From positions 710,676-774,675 of the forward strand of contig NZ_LIXI01000005.1 in assembly GCF_001905595.1 (NCBI RefSeq): DNA of 64,000 bases, written 5' to 3'. This document shows positions 41,466 to 50,968 of this stretch, one piece after another; positions within the stretch are counted from its first letter, which is position 1; each line of letters begins with the position of its first letter. A program made the translations under genes and the position numbers. This DNA comes from Streptomyces sp. CB00316. Lineage in GTDB: Bacteria > Actinomycetota > Actinomycetes > Streptomycetales > Streptomycetaceae. The notes under the pieces were generated by a model. The model did not search any database, was not told where the DNA came from, and was given only the letters and a program-made list of their open reading frames with translations.

Positions 41466-44400
41466 GTGAAGAGGGTGGGGGTCCCGGCCGTCGCCGCGGC
41501 CGCCGCCGTCGCGCTCGCCGCGGGCATGACCACGCCCGCCGCCGCCCGGCCGGTCCCGTCCGCAGCCGCGGGCAAGGCCTCCGGCACCGCGGGCAAGGCC
41601 TCGCACCAGCTGACGCTGATCACCGGTGACCGGGTGTCCGTGGACGCCAAGGGCCGGGTCGTGGGCTTCCAGCCCGCGGAGGGACGCGACGGCATCCCGG
41701 TGCACAAGCAGATACGTGACGGGCGCACGCTCGTCATACCCGGCGACGCCCAGCGGCTCATCGCCTCGGGCAAGCTCGACCGGCGGCTCTTCGACATCAC
41801 CGAGCTCAACCGGCCGGAGAACCGCCGGGCCCAGAAGAAGGACCTGCGGCTCATCGTCAGCTACCGGGGCGCCCAGAGCTCCCGGGCGAAGGCGGAGGTC
41901 CGGGACGCGGGTTCCACCCGGATCGGCCGGAGCCTGACGTCGCTGAACGCGCAGTCGGTCGCCACGCCGAAGGCGGACGCGCCGGACCTGTGGCAGGCGC
42001 TCACCAGCGAGCAGGCGGGCGGCACCCAGCGCACCACCGCGGCGGGCATCGACCGCGTCTGGCTGGACGGCAAGCGCAAGGTGACCCTGGACCGCAGCGT
42101 CGCCCAGATCGGGACGCAGGCCGCCTGGAGCGCCGGTTACACCGGCAAGGGTGTCAAGATCGCGGTCCTGGACACCGGGGTGGACGGCACGCACGCCGAC
42201 CTCAAGGGCAAGATCGTCAAGGCGAAGAACTTCTCCACCTCGCCCGACCTCAAGGACCGCATCGGTCACGGCACCCATGTCGCCTCGATCGCCGCGGGTT
42301 CGGGCGCCAAGCAGGGCGGGAAGTTCAAGGGCGTCGCCCCGGACGCCAAGCTCCTGGCCGGCAAGGTGCTCGGCGACGACGGGTTCGGCGACGACTCCGG
42401 CATCCTGGCCGGGATGGAGTGGGCGGTCGCCCAGGGCGCCGACGTCGTCAACCTGAGCCTGGGCGGCATGGACACCCCCGAGGTGGACGCGCTGGAGGCC
42501 GCCGTCAACAAGCTCTCGGCCACGAAGGGCGTCCTGTTCGCCATCGCGGCGGGCAACGAGGGCAGCGGCGCGGGCACGGTCGGCTCCCCGGGCAGTGCGG
42601 AGGCCGCGCTGACCGTCGGTGCGGTCGACGACAAGGACAAGCTGGCGGGTTTCTCCAGCCGTGGCCCCCGCGTCGGCGACGGCGCGGTCAAGCCCGATGT
42701 CACCGCCCCCGGCGTGGACATCACGGCGGCCTCCGCCCTGGACTCGGAGATCGCCCTGGAGGTCGGCGAGAGCCCGGCCGGCTACCTCAGCATCTCCGGT
42801 ACGTCGATGGCCACCCCGCACGTCGCGGGCGCAGCGGCCCTGCTCAAGCAGCAGCACCCGGAGTGGACGTACAGGCAGCTGAAGAGCGTGCTGGCGTCCT
42901 CCACCAAGCCGGGCGCGTACACCCCGTTCCAGCAGGGCACGGGCCGGATCGCGGTGGACCGGGCGCTCACCCAGACCGTGGTGAGTGATCAGGTCTCGGT
43001 CAACTTCGGCGTCCAGCAGTGGCCGCACACCGACGACACCCCGGTGACCGAGAAGATCACCTACCGCAACCTGGGCACCGCGGACGTCACCCTCGACCTC
43101 ACGGTCGCCGGCACCGGCCCGAAGGGCAAGCCCGCCCCGGCCGGCTTCTTCACCCTCGGCACCCCGCAGGTCACCGTGCCCGCGGGCGGTACCGCCGAGG
43201 TGGCGCTGACGGCCGACACCCGGCTCGGCGGCGCCGAGGTGGGCGCGTACTCCGCGTACGTCGTGGCCACCGGCGGCGGCCAGAGCGTCCGCACCGCGGC
43301 CGCGGTCGACCGTGAGCGCGAGGCGTACGAGATCACCTTGAAGGCGATCAGCCGCACGGGCAAGGTCCCGGCGACCGCGGACGTCTCGCTGGACGATCTG
43401 GGCGGCAACGCCGGCTTCGCGTCGTTCGGCTCGGCCTTCAAGAACGGCGTGGCCAAGGTGCGGGTGCCCAAGGGCACCTATGTGCTGAACAGCAGCGTCG
43501 TCACGGATCCGAAGAAGAAGTGGGACGTCGACTGGCTCGTCCAGCCGAAGCTGAGCGTCACGAAGAACACGACGATCACGCTGGACGCCCGTAGGACCAA
43601 GCCGGCCGCCATCACCCTGCCGGTGAAGGGGACCAAGCTCCGCGGCATCCAGACCGAGTACACGATCGCGACCAAGCAGATCGACCTCACCTACGGCTGG
43701 GCGGTCGGCGGCAAGGGAACCCTCCGCACCGCTCACGTCGGTCCGAAGGTCACCGACGGTTCGCTCAGCCAGCGCTGGGCGGGCAGCTGGAACAAGGGCG
43801 CGGCGGGCGACTACAACATCGCGACCGGCGGCAAGGTCACCCAGTTCGCCACGGGCTTCAGCCGTAAGTACAAGGCGAGCCAGTTCGCCACGGTGAAGCT
43901 CACCATGGGCGTCGGCGCGGTCAAGAAGAAGACCGGTGAGGTCGCCCCCATCTCCGAACTGCCGGGCGGGCACCAGATGTACGGCGCGCCCGCCTACCAG
44001 GCGCTGCCCGGCGTCCGCACGGTCCGGGTCGCCACCACCGACAAGGCCCGCTGGGCCCTGATGTTCGCCCAGATCGGCGGCAAGGACAAGAAGGGCCACC
44101 TGATCTACGAGGCGGGCTACTTCCTCGGGAACCCCGTCGCCTACAAGGGCGGCAAGTCCTACACGAAGACCGTGAACACCGGGGTCTTCGGTCCGCGGCT
44201 GACCGGGTACGACGGCGTCTACCGCGACGGCAACGAGATCTCCGGCTTCCTTCCGCTGCTGGCGGACGGCAAGGGCAACGACGGCGCGCCGGAGTTCTCC
44301 TCGGTCACCACGGTGCTCCACCGCAACGGGAAGAAGTTCGCCCAGCACAAGGACCCGCTCCAGGGCTGGGACTACTTCACGGTCCCGGCGGGCAGCGCCG

Positions 44401-44807
44401 ACTACAGGCTGACCTCGTCGGTGAAGCACACCGCGAAGATCGGCGCCCTCTCCACCCGGGTCGACGTCAGCTTCTCCTTCCGCTCCAAGAAGGCGAGCGC
44501 GAAGCTCCCGGCCTCCACCGTCCGCTTCACCCCCGCCCTCTCCGCCGACGGCCGGGCGAAGGCGGGCAAGACCGTCTCCGTGCCGGTGAAGGTGCAGGGT
44601 TCGGCCGCCGGGAAGAACCTCAAGGCGCTGACGACGTACGTCAGTTACAACGGTGGCAAGACCTGGAAGAAGGTCACCGTGAAGAAGGGCAAGATCACGG
44701 TGAAGAACCCGGCGAAGGGCAAGGCCATCTCCTTCGCCGCCAACATCACCGACAAGAAGGGCAACAAGTCCACGGTGCGGATCTACAGCGCGTACCTGGG
44801 CAAGTGA
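41466..44807 (+). CDS. Large secreted subtilisin-like serine protease
   Basis: A 1113-residue S8 peptidase: signal peptide (about 1-30), a propeptide/inhibitor region to about residue 215, and the catalytic domain with Asp in IAVLDTGVDGTHADL, His in GHGTHVASIAAGSG, Asn in AIAAGNEGSG and Ser in ISGTSMATPHVAGAAALL. The following 600 or so residues are beta-rich and Lys/Thr-rich, with no transmembrane helix, probably for adhesion or substrate binding. It is likely a released exoenzyme. Start at the GTG 41466 gives a normal signal peptide; the upstream GTG at 41412 and TTG at 41454 are alternatives. Confidence 0.92.
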   Translation: MKRVGVPAVAAAAAVALAAGMTTPAAARPVPSAAAGKASGTAGKASHQLTLITGDRVSVDAKGRVVGFQPAEGRDGIPVHKQIRDGRTLVIPGDAQRLIASGKLDRRLFDITELNRPENRRAQKKDLRLIVSYRGAQSSRAKAEVRDAGSTRIGRSLTSLNAQSVATPKADAPDLWQALTSEQAGGTQRTTAAGIDRVWLDGKRKVTLDRSVAQIGTQAAWSAGYTGKGVKIAVLDTGVDGTHADLKGKIVKAKNFSTSPDLKDRIGHGTHVASIAAGSGAKQGGKFKGVAPDAKLLAGKVLGDDGFGDDSGILAGMEWAVAQGADVVNLSLGGMDTPEVDALEAAVNKLSATKGVLFAIAAGNEGSGAGTVGSPGSAEAALTVGAVDDKDKLAGFSSRGPRVGDGAVKPDVTAPGVDITAASALDSEIALEVGESPAGYLSISGTSMATPHVAGAAALLKQQHPEWTYRQLKSVLASSTKPGAYTPFQQGTGRIAVDRALTQTVVSDQVSVNFGVQQWPHTDDTPVTEKITYRNLGTADVTLDLTVAGTGPKGKPAPAGFFTLGTPQVTVPAGGTAEVALTADTRLGGAEVGAYSAYVVATGGGQSVRTAAAVDREREAYEITLKAISRTGKVPATADVSLDDLGGNAGFASFGSAFKNGVAKVRVPKGTYVLNSSVVTDPKKKWDVDWLVQPKLSVTKNTTITLDARRTKPAAITLPVKGTKLRGIQTEYTIATKQIDLTYGWAVGGKGTLRTAHVGPKVTDGSLSQRWAGSWNKGAAGDYNIATGGKVTQFATGFSRKYKASQFATVKLTMGVGAVKKKTGEVAPISELPGGHQMYGAPAYQALPGVRTVRVATTDKARWALMFAQIGGKDKKGHLIYEAGYFLGNPVAYKGGKSYTKTVNTGVFGPRLTGYDGVYRDGNEISGFLPLLADGKGNDGAPEFSSVTTVLHRNGKKFAQHKDPLQGWDYFTVPAGSADYRLTSSVKHTAKIGALSTRVDVSFSFRSKKASAKLPASTVRFTPALSADGRAKAGKTVSVPVKVQGSAAGKNLKALTTYVSYNGGKTWKKVTVKKGKITVKNPAKGKAISFAANITDKKGNKSTVRIYSAYLGK

Positions 44808-44847
44808 CCCGATAGAGCGGGCAGTTCACTCATCCCGCACGCAACGG

Positions 44848-44885
44848 CGGCCCGCCGCACGGAACTTCCTCCGTGCGGCGGGCCG
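44848..44885. terminator. Bidirectional terminator, subtilase / deoA
   Basis: A perfect 15-bp GC-rich stem (44848-44862 with 44871-44885) with an eight-base loop between convergent genes. Confidence 0.9.
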
Positions 44886-44904
44886 CTCGCTTTGTTCCCG
44901 CGCG

Positions 44905-46182
44905 TTACGCGATACGTTCCCGCACCACCGGGAGCGGCGCGAAGGACGTGCCGGCCGGGGCGATGTCGTACGCGTCGGGCAGGGCCTTCAGTGCGTAGTC
45001 GAACTTCTCCGGGGTGTCCGTGTGCAGCGTCATCAGGGGCTGGCCCTCGGTGACGGTGTCGCCGGGCTTGGCGTGGAGCTCGACGCCCGCGCCCGCCTGC
45101 ACCGGGTCCTCCTTGCGGGCCCGGCCGGCGCCCAGGCGCCAGGCGGCGACGCCGACGTCGTAGGCGTCCAGGCGGGTCAGGACGCCGGAGGAGCGCGCGG
45201 TCACCACGTGCTGCTCGCGGGCGACCGGGAGGGTGGCGTCCGGGTCGCCGCCCTGGGCGGAGATCATGCGTCGCCAGACGTCCATCGCGGAGCCGTCGGC
45301 GAGCGCCTTCTCGGGGTCGGCGTCCTTGAGGCCCGCGGCGTCCAGCATCTCGCGGGCGAGGGCGAGGGTCAGGTCGATGACGTCCCTGGGGCCGCCGCCG
45401 GCCAGGACCTCGACGGACTCCCGTACCTCCAGCGCGTTGCCCGCGGTGAGGCCGAGCGGGGTCGACATGTCGGTGAGCAGGGCGACCGTCCGCACCCCGC
45501 TGTCGGTGCCGAGCGCGACCATGGTGGAGGCCAGCTCGCGGGCGTCCTCGATGGTCTTCATGAAGGCGCCGGAGCCGACCTTGACGTCCAGGACGAGCGC
45601 CCCGGTGCCCTCGGCGATCTTCTTGGACATGATCGAGCTGGCGATGAGCGGGATCGCCTCGACGGTGCCGGTGACATCGCGCAGCGCGTAGAGCTTCTTG
45701 TCGGCGGGGGCGAGGCCGTCACCCGCGGCGCAGATGACCGCGCCGGTGGTGTCGAGGACGTGCAGCATCTCCTCGTTGGAGATGTGGGCCCGCCAGCCGG
45801 GGATGGACTCCAGCTTGTCCAGGGTGCCGCCGGTGTGGCCGAGGCCCCGGCCGCTGAGCTGCGGCACGGCGGCACCGCACGCGGCGACCAGCGGGGCGAG
45901 CGGCAGGGTGATCTTGTCGCCGACGCCGCCGGTGGAGTGCTTGTCGGTGGTGGGGCGGGAGAGTGCGGCGAAGTCCATCCGCTCGCCGGAGGCGATCATC
46001 GCGGCGGTCCAGCGGGCGATCTCGGTGCGGTTCATCCCGTTGAGCAGGATCGCCATGGCGAGGGCGGACATCTGCTCGTCGGCGACCTCGCCGCGGGTGT
46101 ACGCGTCGATGACCCAGTCGATCTGCTCGGGGGTCAGCTCGCCTCGGTCCCGCTTGGTGCGGATGACGGAGATGGCGTCCAT
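44905..46182 (-). CDS. deoA: Thymidine phosphorylase
   Basis: Phosphorolyses thymidine or deoxyuridine to base and deoxyribose 1-phosphate. The 425-residue enzyme shows the family motif SGRGLGHTGGTLDKLESIPG (about 112-131), the phosphate/substrate-binding DKHSTGGVGDKITLPLAPL and KVGSGAFMKT. GGAAGGA precedes the ATG at 46182. It lies 115 bp after cdd and has its own operator (site D), although read-through from the ABC-cdd operon is possible. The deoxyribose 1-phosphate made here would go through the mutase at 17767 and deoC. Confidence 0.95.
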   Translation of the reverse strand: MDAISVIRTKRDRGELTPEQIDWVIDAYTRGEVADEQMSALAMAILLNGMNRTEIARWTAAMIASGERMDFAALSRPTTDKHSTGGVGDKITLPLAPLVAACGAAVPQLSGRGLGHTGGTLDKLESIPGWRAHISNEEMLHVLDTTGAVICAAGDGLAPADKKLYALRDVTGTVEAIPLIASSIMSKKIAEGTGALVLDVKVGSGAFMKTIEDARELASTMVALGTDSGVRTVALLTDMSTPLGLTAGNALEVRESVEVLAGGGPRDVIDLTLALAREMLDAAGLKDADPEKALADGSAMDVWRRMISAQGGDPDATLPVAREQHVVTARSSGVLTRLDAYDVGVAAWRLGAGRARKEDPVQAGAGVELHAKPGDTVTEGQPLMTLHTDTPEKFDYALKALPDAYDIAPAGTSFAPLPVVRERIA

Positions 46183-46224
46183 GGGAGTCCTTCCGGCCGG
46201 TGCGTACGCAAGAGTTCGATGGCG

Positions 46225-46239
46225 ACTCTACGCGCATAG
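46225..46239 (-). promoter_or_regulatory. Nucleoside palindrome site D, deoA promoter
   Basis: CTACGCGCATAG (46228-46239, one mismatch to the perfect palindrome) 46 bp upstream of the deoA ATG. Minus-strand TAGAGT overlaps its end as a possible -10. Confidence 0.68.
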
Positions 46240-46297
46240 AGAGAGGGAATGGCGGTGGCCCTTCCGGGAGGGGAAGGGCCACCAGGGTGTTACAGAT

Positions 46298-46720
46298 TCA
46301 ACCGAGGTGCTGCGGGCCGAACGACTGCGGCAGCATCTCGTCCAGCGTGCGGAGCCCGTCGGGCGTCTCCAGGAGGAGTTCGGGGCCGCCGAACTCGTAC
46401 AGGAGCTGTCGGCACCTGCCGCACGGCACCAGGATGGACCCGGTGCCGTCCACACAGGTGAAGTGGGTCAGCCGGCCGCCGCCGGTCGCCTGGAGGGTGG
46501 AGACCAGGCCGCACTCGGCGCAGAGCGAGAGGCCGTAGGAGGCGTTCTCGACGTTGCAGCCGGTGATCGTGCGGCCGTCGTCCACCCGGGCGGCGACCCC
46601 GACCGGGAAGCCCGAGTAGGGGGCGTACGCCCGGGACATCGCGTCCCGGGCCGCCTCCCGCAGGACCTCCCAGTCGGCCTCACCGAAGGGAGTGGCGGGT
46701 TCGGAGGCGGGCGAGGTCAC
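46298..46720 (-). CDS. cdd: Cytidine deaminase
   Basis: Deaminates (deoxy)cytidine to (deoxy)uridine. At 140 residues it is the small tetrameric type. Zn site: Cys and catalytic Glu in LSLCAECGLV, and PCGRC; substrate-binding NVENASYG and FPVGVAA are in place. Its GTG overlaps the stop codon of the upstream permease gene (GTGA), so it is translated as part of the ABC transporter operon. The last 80 bp to deoA hold a separate operator. Confidence 0.94.
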   Translation of the reverse strand: MTSPASEPATPFGEADWEVLREAARDAMSRAYAPYSGFPVGVAARVDDGRTITGCNVENASYGLSLCAECGLVSTLQATGGGRLTHFTCVDGTGSILVPCGRCRQLLYEFGGPELLLETPDGLRTLDEMLPQSFGPQHLG

Positions 46721-47979
46721 TTGCCCTCGCCCTTCCGGTAGGGCACGCCGTTCGCCTTCGGCATGCGTAGGCGCTGCGCGGAGAGCGAGAGGACCAGCAG
46801 CGTGGTGACGTACGGGGCCGCGTCGACGAACTGGCTCGGCACCTGGTCGGTCAGCAGGTACCAGGTGAACAGCAGCGCCGAGACGGCCGCCGAGATCACC
46901 GCGGCGACGTACTTCTTCTTGTAGAGCTGCCAGAACACCGCGATGACCAGCAGGATCGCCAGCAGGAGCAGCATCGCGTGGACGTTCTCGGCGCCGCCGC
47001 GCAGCTTGAGGCTGTCGGTGAAGCCGAAGAGCCCGGCGCCCAGCGCCATGCCGCCCGGCATCCAGTTGCCGAAGATCATGGCTGCGAGGCCGATGTAGCC
47101 GCGGCCGCCGGTCTGGCCCTCCTGGTAGATGCCGGTGGCGACGATCGCGAGGAACGCGCCGCCGAGGCCCGCGAGCCCGCCGGAGACGGTGACGGCGATG
47201 TACTTGTACTTGTACACGTTGACGCCGAGCGTCTCGGCGGCCACCGGGGACTCGCCGCAGGAGCGCAGCCGCAGCCCGAACGAGGTGCGCCACAGGATCC
47301 ACCAGGTCGCCGGGATCAGCAGCAGCGCGAGCAGGGTCAGCAGGGAGAGGCCGGTGACCAGGCCGCCGATGATGCCCGCGACGTCGGAGATCAGGAACCA
47401 GTGGTGCTGCTGGAGGTCCTGCATCCAGTCCGAGAGCCCCGGAATGGTGATCTTGTCGATCGGGTCGATGCGCGGGGACTGCTTGGAGGAGCCGCCCTGC
47501 ACGCCGTCGAAGGCGAAGTTGGAGAGATAGCGGGTGACACCGACGGCGAGGATGTTGATCGCCACACCGGAGACGATGTGGTTCACGCCGAAGGTGACGG
47601 TGATGACCGCGTGGAGCAGGCCGCCGAGGCAGCCGCCGAGGATGCCGAAGAGGACACCCATCCACGGGCCCCACTGGAATCCGGCCCAGGCACCGAACCA
47701 GGTACCGAGGATCATCATGCCTTCGAGGCCGATGTTGACGACGCCCGCGCGCTCGGCCCACAGACCGCCGAGTCCGGCGAGGCCGATCGGGACGGCGAGC
47801 TCCAGCGCGCCGGCGACCTGGCCGACCGAGGTGACGTCGTCGGCGCCGCTGATCAGGCGGACGAGCGAGACGAGGGCGAGGCCGCCCGCGATGATGAGCA
47901 GGACGACGGGCAGGGTGAGCTTGCGGCGGCCGCCCTTCTTGGGGGCGTGACGTGCGGCAGTGACTTTGCTGGTGCTCAC
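46717..47979 (-). CDS. Nucleoside ABC transporter permease
   Basis: A 420-residue membrane protein of the BPD_transp_2 (ribose/nucleoside-type) permease family with about 9-10 hydrophobic segments and the permease signatures NIGLEGMMILG (helix 2-3 loop) and GGLAGLGGAFLAI. It forms a heterodimer with the other permease in the same operon. Start GTG 47979 overlaps the end of that permease gene by 4 bp. Neighbours: ATPase, second permease and cytidine deaminase, which together identify a nucleoside importer. Confidence 0.9.
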   Translation of the reverse strand: MSTSKVTAARHAPKKGGRRKLTLPVVLLIIAGGLALVSLVRLISGADDVTSVGQVAGALELAVPIGLAGLGGLWAERAGVVNIGLEGMMILGTWFGAWAGFQWGPWMGVLFGILGGCLGGLLHAVITVTFGVNHIVSGVAINILAVGVTRYLSNFAFDGVQGGSSKQSPRIDPIDKITIPGLSDWMQDLQQHHWFLISDVAGIIGGLVTGLSLLTLLALLLIPATWWILWRTSFGLRLRSCGESPVAAETLGVNVYKYKYIAVTVSGGLAGLGGAFLAIVATGIYQEGQTGGRGYIGLAAMIFGNWMPGGMALGAGLFGFTDSLKLRGGAENVHAMLLLLAILLVIAVFWQLYKKKYVAAVISAAVSALLFTWYLLTDQVPSQFVDAAPYVTTLLVLSLSAQRLRMPKANGVPYRKGEGK

Positions 47980-49091
47980 AGGGCCGCCTCCTTCTCGGTC
48001 GTGAGGGCGTGGCCGGCCGCGAGCTCCTCGCCGACCTTCTGCTGCTGACGGCGGACGCCGTAGCGGCGTACCAGCTCGTAGGAGACGACGACCGAGATCA
48101 CGATCAGGCCCTGCATGATCGTGGCGATCTCCTTCTCGTACCCGAACTGGTCGAGCGAGGCCGACGACTTGTCGAGGAAGGCGATCAGCAGGGCGCTGAA
48201 GGCGATGCCGAGCGGGTTGTTGCGGCCCAGCAGCGCGATGGTGATACCGGTGAAGCCGATACCGGTGGGGAAGTCGAGGCTGTAGGTGTGGGTGTCGCCG
48301 AGCAGCGTCGGCAGGCCCGCGAGGCCCGCTACCGCACCGGAGATCAGCATCGAGGTGAGGATCATCTTCTTGGCGTCCACACCGGAGGCCTGGGCGGCGC
48401 TCTCGCTGGCGCCCGTGGCGCGCAGGTCGAAGCCGAACCGGGTGCGGTTGAGGACGAACCAGTAGAGCAGGCCGCAGCCGGCGGCGACGAAGGTGAAGCC
48501 GTAGATCTCCCCGCCGTCGCCCATCGGCAGACCCGGGAACCAGCCGGTCTCCGCGATCTCGCCGGTGGTGAGGTTGTTGGAGCCTGCGGGCTGCTCACCG
48601 AAGTTCTTCGGCAGGATCAGCCAGGCGACCAGCGCGGTGGCGATCGAGTTGAGCATGATCGTGGAGACGACCTCGCTCACCCCGCGGGTGGTCTTGAGGA
48701 AGCCCGCGATACCGGCCCAGAAGGCACCGACGAGCATCGCGACGATCACGATCAGCGCGATGTGCAGCGGGCCCGGCAGGCTGACGCTGGCGCCGACCAG
48801 CGCGGCCATCATGGCGGCGAGTCGGTACTGCCCGTCGACGCCGATGTTGAAGAGGTTCATGCGGAAGCCGACGGCGACCGCGAGGGCGGCGAGGTAGTAC
48901 GTACCCGCCTGGTTGATGATCAGGACCTGGACGTCGACGTAGCTCGCCGAGTCGAACATGATCCGGTACGGCTCGAACGGGTTACGGCCGGAGGCCAGCA
49001 GCACCACGGTCGTCAGCGCGAGGGCCACGACCAGGGCGAGCACCGGGCCGGCGAGGCCCAGGATCAGCCGGTCCTTGTCGAATTTCTTCAT
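47976..49091 (-). CDS. Nucleoside ABC transporter permease
   Basis: A 371-residue BPD_transp_2 family permease with the signature FNIGVDGQYRLAAMMAAL and the repeat GVSEVVSTIMLNSIATALVAWL; about 8-9 hydrophobic segments. The ATG at 49091 overlaps the ATPase gene stop codon (ATGA). With the permease downstream it should make the channel of a BmpA/PnrA-type nucleoside importer. Confidence 0.9.
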   Translation of the reverse strand: MKKFDKDRLILGLAGPVLALVVALALTTVVLLASGRNPFEPYRIMFDSASYVDVQVLIINQAGTYYLAALAVAVGFRMNLFNIGVDGQYRLAAMMAALVGASVSLPGPLHIALIVIVAMLVGAFWAGIAGFLKTTRGVSEVVSTIMLNSIATALVAWLILPKNFGEQPAGSNNLTTGEIAETGWFPGLPMGDGGEIYGFTFVAAGCGLLYWFVLNRTRFGFDLRATGASESAAQASGVDAKKMILTSMLISGAVAGLAGLPTLLGDTHTYSLDFPTGIGFTGITIALLGRNNPLGIAFSALLIAFLDKSSASLDQFGYEKEIATIMQGLIVISVVVSYELVRRYGVRRQQQKVGEELAAGHALTTEKEAAL

Positions 49092-50647
49092 CGGGCCTCG
49101 TCCTCCGAGCCTTCGAGGTGACCGGTGGCGGCGCCGGTCATGGCCGTGCCCAGTTCCTCCGGGGTGATGGTGGCCGGGTCGGCGTCCGCGACCAGCCGGC
49201 CGCGGTACATGACGCGCAGGGTGTCGGAGAGCCCGATGAGCTCGTCCAGGTCCGCCGAGATCAGCAGGACGGCGAGCCCTTCGCGGCGGGCCTCGCGGAT
49301 CTGGTCCCAGATCTGCGCCTGCGCGCCGACGTCCACGCCCCGGGTGGGGTGGGCGGCGATCAGGAGCTTGGGGGCGTGGCTCATCTCACGGCCGACGATC
49401 AGCTTCTGCTGGTTGCCGCCGGAGAGGGAGGCCGCGGTGACCTCGATGCCGGGGGTGCGCACGTCGTACTCGCGCACGATCCGCTCGGTGTCGGCGCGGG
49501 CCGCCTTGTTGTCCAGCAGCCAGCCGCGGCTGTTGGGCTTCTCGGTGACGTGGCCGAGGATGCGGTTCTCCCAGAGCGGGGCGTCCAGCAGGACGCCGTG
49601 GCGGTGCCGGTCCTCGGGGATGTAGCCGATGCCGGCCTCGCGCCGCTTGCGGGTGGGGGCGTGCGAGATGTCGTCGGTGTCGAGGGTGATCACCCCGCCG
49701 TCCGGGTCGCGCATCCCGATCAGGGCCTCGATCAGCTCGGTCTGCCCGTTGCCCTCGACGCCCGCGATCCCGAGGACCTCGCCCTTGTGGATGGTGAAGC
49801 CGACGCCCGCGAGGACGTCGCGGACGGTGCCGTCGGGGTCGGTGACCGTGAGCGCGAGGTCCCGCACGCGCAGCATGGGCACGTCGGTGACCGTGGACTC
49901 GCGGGTCTCCGGCGAGGGCAGCTCGCTGCCGACCATCAGCTCGGCGAGCTGCTTGGTCGTGGTGGTGGCCGGGTCGGCGGTGCCCACCGTCGTACCGCGG
50001 CGGATCACCGTGATCTCGTCGGCGACCGAGAGCACCTCGCCCAGCTTGTGCGAGATGAAGATGACGGTCAGTCCCTCGGCCTTGAGCTCGCGCAGGTTGG
50101 CGAAGAGGGCGTCGACCTCCTGCGGCACGAGGACCGCGGTCGGCTCGTCCAGGATCAGGATGCGGGCGCCCCGATAAAGGACCTTGAGGATCTCCACGCG
50201 CTGCCGGTCGGCGACCCCGAGGTCCTCGACGAGCGCGTCGGGGCGGATGCCGAGACCGTACGCGTCGGAGATCTCCTTGATCTTCCTGCGGGCGCCGGCG
50301 CCGATGCCGTACAGCTTCTCGCCGCCGAGGACCACGTTCTCCAGGACGGTGAAGTTGTCGGCGAGCATGAAGTGCTGGTGCACCATGCCGATGCCGCGCT
50401 CGATGGCGTCGCCGGGGTTGGAGAAGGAGACCTGCTCACCGTTGATGGCGATGGTGCCCTCGTCCGGCTTCTGCATGCCGTAGAGGATCTTCATCAGGGT
50501 GGACTTGCCGGCACCGTTCTCGCCGACGAGGGCGTGAACCGTGCCCTTGCCGATCGTGATGTCGATGTCGTGGTTGGCGACGACGCCGGGGAAGCGCTTG
50601 GTGATGCCGTGCAGTTCCACGGCGGGGGGGCTGCTGGACGCGTTGAT
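49088..50647 (-). CDS. Nucleoside ABC transporter ATPase with two nucleotide-binding domains; apparent ATC start
   Basis: A 519-residue protein with two ABC domains, as in ribose/nucleoside importers. Domain 1: Walker A GENGAGKST, Walker B ILILDEPTAVL. Domain 2: degenerate Walker A GVEGNGQTE, signature LSGGNQQKLIVGRE, Walker B LLIAAHPTRGVDVGA. Family alignment from memory starts a few residues before SSSPPAVELHGITKRFPGV, but there is no ATG, GTG or TTG there. An ATC at 50647 sits eight bases after a strong AAGGAG. The next in-frame GTG (50620) would drop nine residues and lacks a ribosome-binding site, and the upstream GTG (50764) would run through the operator. So translation from ATC, or a sequence error, is likely. 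Confidence 0.85.
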   Translation of the reverse strand: MNASSSPPAVELHGITKRFPGVVANHDIDITIGKGTVHALVGENGAGKSTLMKILYGMQKPDEGTIAINGEQVSFSNPGDAIERGIGMVHQHFMLADNFTVLENVVLGGEKLYGIGAGARRKIKEISDAYGLGIRPDALVEDLGVADRQRVEILKVLYRGARILILDEPTAVLVPQEVDALFANLRELKAEGLTVIFISHKLGEVLSVADEITVIRRGTTVGTADPATTTTKQLAELMVGSELPSPETRESTVTDVPMLRVRDLALTVTDPDGTVRDVLAGVGFTIHKGEVLGIAGVEGNGQTELIEALIGMRDPDGGVITLDTDDISHAPTRKRREAGIGYIPEDRHRHGVLLDAPLWENRILGHVTEKPNSRGWLLDNKAARADTERIVREYDVRTPGIEVTAASLSGGNQQKLIVGREMSHAPKLLIAAHPTRGVDVGAQAQIWDQIREARREGLAVLLISADLDELIGLSDTLRVMYRGRLVADADPATITPEELGTAMTGAATGHLEGSEDEAR

Positions 50648-50723
50648 GACGCACTCTCCTTGGCCGGACAGGAGCGGGGGCGGAGGGGCTGAAGGGGGTG
50701 AAGTTATCGCGCCGGAGGGCCGT

Positions 50724-50735
50724 CTACACGCGTAG
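50724..50735 (-). promoter_or_regulatory. Nucleoside palindrome site E, ABC transporter operon promoter
   Basis: CTACACGCGTAG (one mismatch from the palindrome) about 77 bp upstream of the ATPase start. A -10-like GATAAC on the minus strand lies closer to the gene. Confidence 0.7.
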
Positions 50736-50864
50736 AGCTGCCGAATCGTGAACCACAGGCGCACGTCACAGCCCGGACGCGGGGTCCGGGGCCGGTGGGA
50801 GAGCCTGCGAAAGGCGGATCTTCTTCGGTACTGCTGTTCTGACTGCTGGGGTGAGGGCCCGGTG

Positions 50865-50915
50865 GGCCCTGTCCGCCCGCCCCGCCGGTGTGCGGCGGGG
50901 CGGGCGGACAGGGCC
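50865..50915 (-). terminator. Strong terminator after the BMP lipoprotein gene
   Basis: A 23-bp stem, perfect except one G-T pair (50865-50887 with 50893-50915), and a five-base loop; among the longest in the window. It follows the lipoprotein gene on the minus strand, so binding protein and ATPase are mostly separate transcripts. Confidence 0.9.
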
Positions 50916-50968
50916 TGGGAAACCTGCCGGAGGACCTGGGAAACCAGGACCGGCCTCGACCGTCCTGG

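Larger units (their letters stand above)
50648..50968. other. 321-bp space between ABC ATPase and nucleoside-binding lipoprotein genes
   Basis: It contains a strong terminator (50865-50915), the operator-like site E (50724-50735) and no supported gene. Two stretches repeated around 50930-50960 (GGACCTGGGAAACC) look like short duplications. Confidence 0.6.

Noticed and set aside
41421..44429. A 1002-codon open frame antisense to the subtilase gene
   Set aside because: It is a high-GC shadow frame; the plus-strand product has a complete signal peptide and catalytic triad, and the antisense product shows no recognisable motif.
50648..50764. Upstream GTG start (50764) for the ABC ATPase
   Set aside because: It would put the operator and -10 inside the coding sequence and add about 40 residues absent from the family.
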